Below, in pieces: positions 45,501 through 53,206 of a stretch of DNA of 64,000 nucleotides. Every line of letters starts with the position of its first letter. Positions within the stretch are counted from its first letter, which is position 1. This DNA comes from Costus lasius (Eukaryota > Streptophyta > Magnoliopsida > Zingiberales > Costaceae): positions 8,832,001-8,896,000 of the forward strand of contig CM050454.1 in the NCBI GenBank assembly GCA_027563935.2, written 5' to 3'. The notes below the pieces were generated by a model that was not told the DNA's origin, did not search any database, and saw only the letters and a list, made by a program, of their open reading frames with translations. A program made the position numbers and the translations under genes.

Positions 45501-48500
45501 AACTCGCCGACAGCACCTCGTGGTGCGGCAGGGTCTGAGTCAGACGGGGCTCTCACCCTCCCAGGCGCCCCTTTCCAGGGGACTTGGGCCCGGTCCGTCG
45601 CTAAGAACGCTTCTCCATACTATAATTCGGGTAGTCTGCCACCCGATTCTCAAGCTGGGCTGATCCCAGTTCACTCGCCGTTACTAGGGGAATCTTTGTA
45701 AGTTTCTTCTCCTCCGCTTATTTATATGCTTAAACTCAGCGGGCCATAAAAAGCTCCTTTCATTGCTGCAAGAGTCTTTATATCAAGGACAAGTGAGTGA
45801 TACCTAAAAAGTTCATCCACTTTTCCTTGTAGAGTAATATCCGATGAGGGTTCATTTGCTTAAGGTTAAAATTTTTTTCATAAAGCTTAAAGATGTGTGA
45901 TACATTCTCTCCTTTGAAGCATACGTGGTGAGGATGTCGTAAGCTATATTGAGAAATATCACTGTAGAAGCAATATTTGGTTCTATATTGTTGATGAAAC
46001 ATGTGATCATGACATTATCCAAAAGACGCAACCCTTGGTACATCGGACAGATGAATCTGGTGCATCTTGGAAGAGATCACATGAAAATTTTAGAGAAAAA
46101 AACCTGATAGATCTAGCTTATTGCATGTAGTTCGTACCATTCAACTTAATAGTGGTACCAAAAGTTGTTATAGGTTTAATTCGCGAGAGAAATCCATGGA
46201 GAGAAGTCAAGGGAAGGATCAAGAGGAGTTTTAGAGAACAGTATAGCCGGCAAACAATATCACCGGTGAATAGTGGTGGAGAAAAAAGGAGGAAGGAGAT
46301 TAGGGTTTACTACTCTCATATCAAGTTAGAGCAGAAAAAAAAAACTAAACAAGTCATTGTTACTATAACTATTAGAACAAATAAGTTAGTACAATGGATC
46401 TAAACTCGTTATAAAAATTTAACCGTTAAAAACCTTAATAACTAAACATAAGACATAATATTAGTAACTAACAACTAATATAACATAAAAACTTATTTCT
46501 CAACAAACATAAATATTGTGATTGTATCAATGCAAGAATGCCCAAACTCACAGGTCTCATGAATGCCTATAGATTTCACATAGCCTTCTCAGTTTAGAAG
46601 CCTAATGAGCAGCTCTTTAAGGCCATAAATCACAAAGGGTATATTATGTCTATGCTAAGGACATATATTTGTACGTTAAACCCAACAAGTATATTTGATC
46701 CTAGTGAGCCTGGACATAAGTAGGCACTCCATCAAGACGAGGTTTGAGAGAGCTTGTCATAGGAGTGGCAGGTATCAACAACAGAATTTATTTCAAGTCC
46801 CGCCATAGAAAAAACGTGCAGTCAAAAGACAAAAGCATAAGCAAAAAACCGTTAAAGCTTAAGGTATATCTGATGCAGTACCTTTCTGTCATGAGTTCGT
46901 GACAGATGGACTCGAGAATGATATGACAAGCACCAGTAGCTCATTCTCATAATTCCTTCCACTAAAAAGAAGGAATATCTCATAGTTTACATTCAATAAG
47001 CAACAACTATAATCTTTAATTGAATAAAATATGTAAGTACAGTTTAAAGCAGAACTGGTAAACCATACTGAATTAATTTATGTAGAGAAGAATCCTAATA
47101 ATTAGTTTTATAATCCTTTTCCATTTAGAAATGTGTTGTAAGAAATTTCAAAAAGTCGTCTAGCAGATAATTTACTGACAAAAAGTTACTATTCAAGCTT
47201 CAAAGATTACCTGATGTAGTAGGCTAGCATAAGGGAATTCAGCAAGGGATTCTGCTCCATTCAATAGAACCCTTAAGTGTTTCTTGCCAGTTTCTATGTT
47301 TTGCCATGAATTACATTGTTCATTCACCATTGATCCAACAACTTGGCCTAGGGCCCAAAGAGCAGCGTCATTTGTTCGAGCTCTTCTCCGCAAAGTACTC
47401 AAAACCCTGACATAGTCCACATAGAGTGCTTGAAGAATATCTTCACCGCAACATTTTTTACAGATAACTCTATCATCAAGAGCTGAACTGCTTTTGTAGC
47501 TTCCTTCATTTGGCCCACCATGATTAGATCCAGTCTGATTTGATAAGCCACTGTAGATTTTCATCTCTTTGAAATCATTATCAAACAGCAAATTTACTCC
47601 CTTCCCAGCGCAACAAACTTTGCAAGTTTTCCTTTGACATATTGAACATTCAAGAAGCAACGGCGACGTTCTGCCAGATGAAGAAAATGTTCCTACAGGT
47701 TGCATTTCAGCATGAATTCCACAGGCAGCCCCACAGCATCCTTCTCCAAGTTTATTAATATTCCAGAAATCGATATCATCCTCAGCTTGTTCAAGCCCAA
47801 TGGAAGCATTAATCTTATCTTCATATGCAGTTTGTCCGAACAAAGCTAATTTATCTGCCAGATTGCATATGTTTACCAAGTCATAATAATCAAGCAGGCG
47901 ATTTGGATCTATTGTTGTAGGATCAATGCTGACAGATAATAAAGCTCTGTCTCTGTCTGCGGCAGAAATATTCAAACGAAGTCGTTCTGTTTCAAGCAAC
48001 AGTGATTGCATAAAGTCAAAAGTCCTACCCTGAAATGAGTGGAATACACAAGCATTAACTAGCAATTGAATTATAGAGAAAGTACCATACATATTGGTTC
48101 AGAAGTAAACATGTAAATTGACGATTAATATAAAGGTTGCTGTGCTTTCTATATTGAACTTTTCAAGATGTAAATGGAGCAGACCTTTTGCCTCCTTTTG
48201 TATTTATAAAACAAATATGGAAATATAGTGATGGATAGAGTTGATGTTCTTCCCTATAGCATGTACTTATCATATCTGGTACCAATTTCATTCCAACAAG
48301 AAAACCAAAGAAATGAAATGACAAAAAATAAAAAAGGAAAGCCACAGTTTTGGGCCTTTGGCTCAGAGAATTGCTTGAGACTATTTGTGAAACCTATGTA
48401 CAAAAACAAAACAAGCATATCAAGGCTATTGCAGAATAGTGTGGCTAAGAAATGAGGGAAGGCACTAGATGGAGTTCCATTTTGAAAATCTGGAATGATG

Positions 48501-51500
48501 AATAAGGGAAGAGTAAGTTTTAGAAAAAGTTTACTTAAATCCAAAATTTCAAATACAGAAGAGTGAGATTATTTAGCATGATTATTTTTTAGAAAATCAT
48601 CATTGTTCCAGCATGGAGATATCTAGTGGCAAAAGATGAGTCATCAATTTCAGTAATCTTATAAAAGTAATTCAATTGTTGATGTACCTTTAAAGAAGAC
48701 ATTAGGATAGCTCAGAGTCCCGGACTTGTACCAGCCGATAAGCTCACTACGTACTAGTTAGGTACCGACACACAAACCAAGTTGGTACTGGATCACCACC
48801 AATGTGTTAGTATGTATCAGACTATTAATCCAATCTAATACCTTAAGAAAAAGGGAAGAAATCCTTTTACTTGCACCCTATGGGGTTTTATACGGATACC
48901 TACAAGGACAGCGTCACATGGGTAGACTGACACAACCTTTTCTAAATGTTGACAAGACACTTTGCTGCAATCTAATAGGAAACAAGTGTTAGAGAAGTGA
49001 CGACATGATATCGGGATTGGGTCTACCTTGGAACTTTGCTAAGTAGTCATTTCCGAGAGTGTTTAGGTTTAGCTAGCCTCGTACTTTCTAACTTCAAGCT
49101 TTTTGGGTCTTAGCTTCCAAGTCTCAGACCCCTTCATTCCTTCGCTGACCATCTTGGGTATGCTAATTGTCCCCCCCCGGTGTCTTGGGTGCTTGGGATT
49201 TAAAAAAGTTTAGGTCAGTTAAATTGACTTAATTATATCAGTGAATATAATTTTTAGAATTTTTTTTTACTTCCATAAGTTATATTAAAAGGATATTGCT
49301 TGCAATGTTTAAAAATCCACCCATGCTAAGTGTCACGCCCGATTTAATCGACCCATCCACGTCAGCACTTACGCCTCCGATTGTGTGCCCAAATCAAGGT
49401 TTAATCTCGATTTTGACTGGAGCATGCTGAATGTTGACTTTGGCCCTTGCTTTGTTTCGAACGCCAATCGAAGAACGCGTTCGAAATTGTTGCCACTTGC
49501 CTTTCACGCACGCAAACACCGCCCGCGTTCGAGCCGACTGCGTCCGTTGCCGGAGAGAAAGGTTACGTGCTGGGTGAAGAGGGGCATGCGGCGCGGCAGG
49601 CTCCGGCCCTCGCGTACTTGCCTCAGCCTTCACCAACGTCGCCCAGATATCAGGAACTGCCGGTCGGTGGTGGGAAAGGGGATCGGAGAGGAGGGGTCGG
49701 CGGCCGGGAATCAACGGCCGAAAGTAGAGAAGGGACACCGGATTAGGGAAAATTTCCATTCGATTAGCTAGGTCCAACCTACATAAAACCCTCTTCAGTC
49801 CTCACACTACAACGTCTCGCTCACCCTCCCTTCTCTGAGGTTCTCATTGTCAGCCAGAGGAAACCTTGCCGAGATGGATGAGGATGTGGGCAAACCCCAT
49901 CTTCGTGCTACGTCATTTTCCTGCCCGGAAAAAGTTCACTCGCCTTCTTCAAGCGGATCGGGACAAAGGACGACTTCCGCTGGTGTGGTCTTCCTCGCCG
50001 AAGGAGACTTCATCCTCTCTGTGTCCAATGGAGCTCTCCCTCCGTCCTTCGTCGCTCGCCCGGTGTCTTTAAAGGATGGAGGAGACGATGCCGGGTTTGA
50101 AAGGTATCATTCGCCAACCGTCACGCGTCGCCCCTTTCTATTTGAGCCATCCCCGAATTTCATCTGCAATCCAGCGTCGACGGAGCCTCTTGCCTCTTCT
50201 GCCTCCGCGAGCATAGCTGCTAGTCTCCGATAGATCCCCTGAATCCCATCGCTGATCTCACCCCAGATCTCGGCATCGTCCTCGCCGTCGATCCTACCAG
50301 AGTTGCAGTCAATGACATCACCAAAGAAAATGATGCTAGAATCGCTTCGTCCGCGCGAGTAGGCTTCGTATGGGCCACGAGGGAAGTTTAGGCCACCACC
50401 CAAGCTTGCATTTCCTTTGTCCCGGTCCAACATTTTTGCGCATTACACTAAGCAGTACGGCCAATTTGTACCGGTTCAAGCAAGGACTGATACACATCCC
50501 CCTGTGAAGCAGGGCAGAGAGGAAGAGGAAGACGAAAAAGAAGAAGAGAAAAAAGAAAACCATCACAAGTGTGACCGCATGAGCATTGTGTTGTTCGAAA
50601 GCATTGTGCCATTTGCGTCGTCCGCACGCATTATGCTATTCGTGAGCTGTCTTTGCCTATGAATGCTATCTGTATCGCACGCCAAGCAGTTCAGACTAGT
50701 TCAGACCAAGGAAGCGAAAACCGTGCCGTACCGCCCGGTTTTTACGGTCCAGTACCGGTCCGGTGGCTGGCCGATTTCGGAGCATCCGTCGGAGCACGGT
50801 CCCAAGCGGACGACGGGCGGAAGCAGCGGGCGACGTGGAAGGCAGCGGAAGCTTCAATTGCCGCCATTGCCGCCCACGCTGTCATCCACTGCCACTGCTA
50901 CCTCCTGCTTCCGCTGCCGGTTTGTATGGTACATACCGGTACTGTACCGGTCCGGGGACTCCAATTTTGGAAACCTTGATTCAGACTAATATTTAAAACC
51001 TTGATTGTTTTACATTTTATTATTGAGCCTTCATCAATGCTAGATGGCATTCAATAAAAGAATAGCAAGATCAAATTTACAACATTTGAAACCACCAATC
51101 TAGGCTTTGTAGACCCATTACTGTGCTCAAGTCATAAGGGGAGAAAGAAAAAACTATCAAATTAATGCAAGAAAGGATGACCCTAATGCAAGATGCAACA
51201 TGCTACTAAGATGAGGTTTAAAATAGCAAAGAAAGAACCTCCTCATATTACCTGACATAAAAATTTATTATGAAGTTCACAAAACTTTAAATGCTTTATG
51301 ATTGATTTATTGATGCAAGTAGAAGCACCAATTTTCACATGCCGTAGAATGATTTCCAAATGTGGATTTTGGTAACTACAATCCAAGTCATCTTATGTAT
51401 TATGATTTATGCCATTCAATTCAGTCTTGGTAGGGCTTTGACCTTCAACACTGACACAATTTTCAGATTTGATAGTGATGTAACTATTGTAAAAGCTTAA

Positions 51501-53157
51501 GCCATTAAGAAATGATCTATTTTATATGTTTATGATCTCATGAGTAAGGTCTATAATTTAAAATAAACCAAAACTCAACCGACTGAATTCTTGAATACAA
51601 GTCCAATAAATGACAGTCTATAAATGAATACAAGTAATTTAGCATAGTATAAAATATATAGCATAAAATATTAGCTTGCGATCCTTACCTTGTTTGAGTG
51701 AAGAAGGGATATTGCTAGGTCAATGTAATTTTGAACAACACCTAACTCATTAACAGGTACGTGTTTGGACTCACTATCCACATCAGAAGAAGCTTGAAGA
51801 AGATTATCAGCAACAGAGCTTCCAAAAAGGTCGAGATCGTCCAGATTATTAAAATGACTGCTAGTTGTTGCACTTGAACTCTCTGGCTGCGAAGTGGTCA
51901 CAAGCTCTCCAGTTAAGAGGTCTATAAAATTGCTGATATCATTAGGTTGAGCTTGCACTTTGCTTCCATTAGATGATAAAGAACCAGAATGATAGTATGA
52001 GTCACACAAAAATGGGTTTGTGGAGACACTTAGTTCAGAGGCTTGTTCAGATTCATTATTCTGCATTGGTTTTTCTTGGATGAGTTTGATGTATTTAGCA
52101 CTAATGGCATCCTCATTGAACATTCTTGTCCAAGGTAGAGAAAGACCAAGCACTTCAATCTGCAGGAGGTTCATGATCAGTTGCAAGATAATGACGACAA
52201 AATTACAAATGAGAGACGACTAAATGAATATAACACTGAAAAATACAGGAACATCTATGCATGTAGTAATCTAACATAGAAGCTTACAAGATAATGAATT
52301 GCATGGAATATAATAAATACAGACCTAGTCATAAATTTTCATATTCATGAAACATTCAAGCCCTCAAAACACTTTTTTTAATCAAGAGATCTTGTCTCAT
52401 TTACGTGCATGATCTTTACTAATCAATGCACAAGGTCAGAACTTGGACTTTTGAGTTCATTTCAACTACCCAACTTCAATAAAATCAACCTCTAACCCTT
52501 GCTCCCTCACGTATTGTTTTCCATAGTGTTTTGGATTCCCTTGCTCCTCGCCCATACCACCTACCTTGGCATTCTTACCCTAAAAACATCATGAGAATTG
52601 GATTTTCAATAAGATGGAACCTAGATCAGTGCCTTAGGAATTGCACATGTTCTACAAACCACTGTCTTGCGATGATTCACACTACCATAATTCTTAACAT
52701 AACCTAATTCCGCTCTGTGGTCAAATGATAAATTTTAAGTGCAAGTTTATAGATGATGCTAGCACCCCAACTAGATAGTCAATTGGAAGCAATAAGAGCT
52801 CAATGGAGCTAAAACTTTCAAGACCTACACAATGTGAAAACCAAACAACTTTTAGTCCCTACGTGGTGCTGAAAACAAAAAATGAGGCATTCTTGCAATG
52901 TCTATCCAACAACTAAATCACTGTACTAAGACCATAGCAATAGGCTGCTAACTAATGTCAAACAAACCTAAAGAGTGTTTGAGCCAACATGAAGGAATCT
53001 GACACGTCTATAGATACTTAGGGTCGAACTGGAAGCAAGCCAATGTTTAAAATAACAATTTGTACCCATGGCATTAAAAATCAGTCTGTCCAGTAGTTAG
53101 TACTGATCTAGTTCTGGTATTGGTATAAGGTTTATGTGTGTATATATATATATATAT

Positions 53158-53206
<49 letters not shown>

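Larger units (their letters stand above)
32287..46505 (-). mobile_element. Ty1/copia relic, split by nested insertions, in SAC9 intron
   Basis: Reading right to left: 5' LTR (46505-46325), worn primer site tgatatgagag, degenerate gag (about 46180-45753), integrase C-terminal part (44220-43870), the continuing pol linker (37118 to about 36890), reverse transcriptase (about 35210-34720), RNase H (about 32870-32440), purine tract gaggggg (32431-32425) and 3' LTR (32424-32287). Pol reads continuously across the gypsy-type insertion when the AATAG duplication is taken once, showing nesting order. All coding parts carry stops and frameshifts. Confidence 0.8.

Noticed and set aside
45456..45701. 81-codon frame over the rDNA fragment
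   Set aside because: Reverse strand of conserved 25S rRNA, not protein-coding.
49385..49777. Overlapping 128- and 127-codon frames on opposite strands
   Set aside because: Both open because of GC content; no domain, so not called as genes, only noted as part of the GC island.
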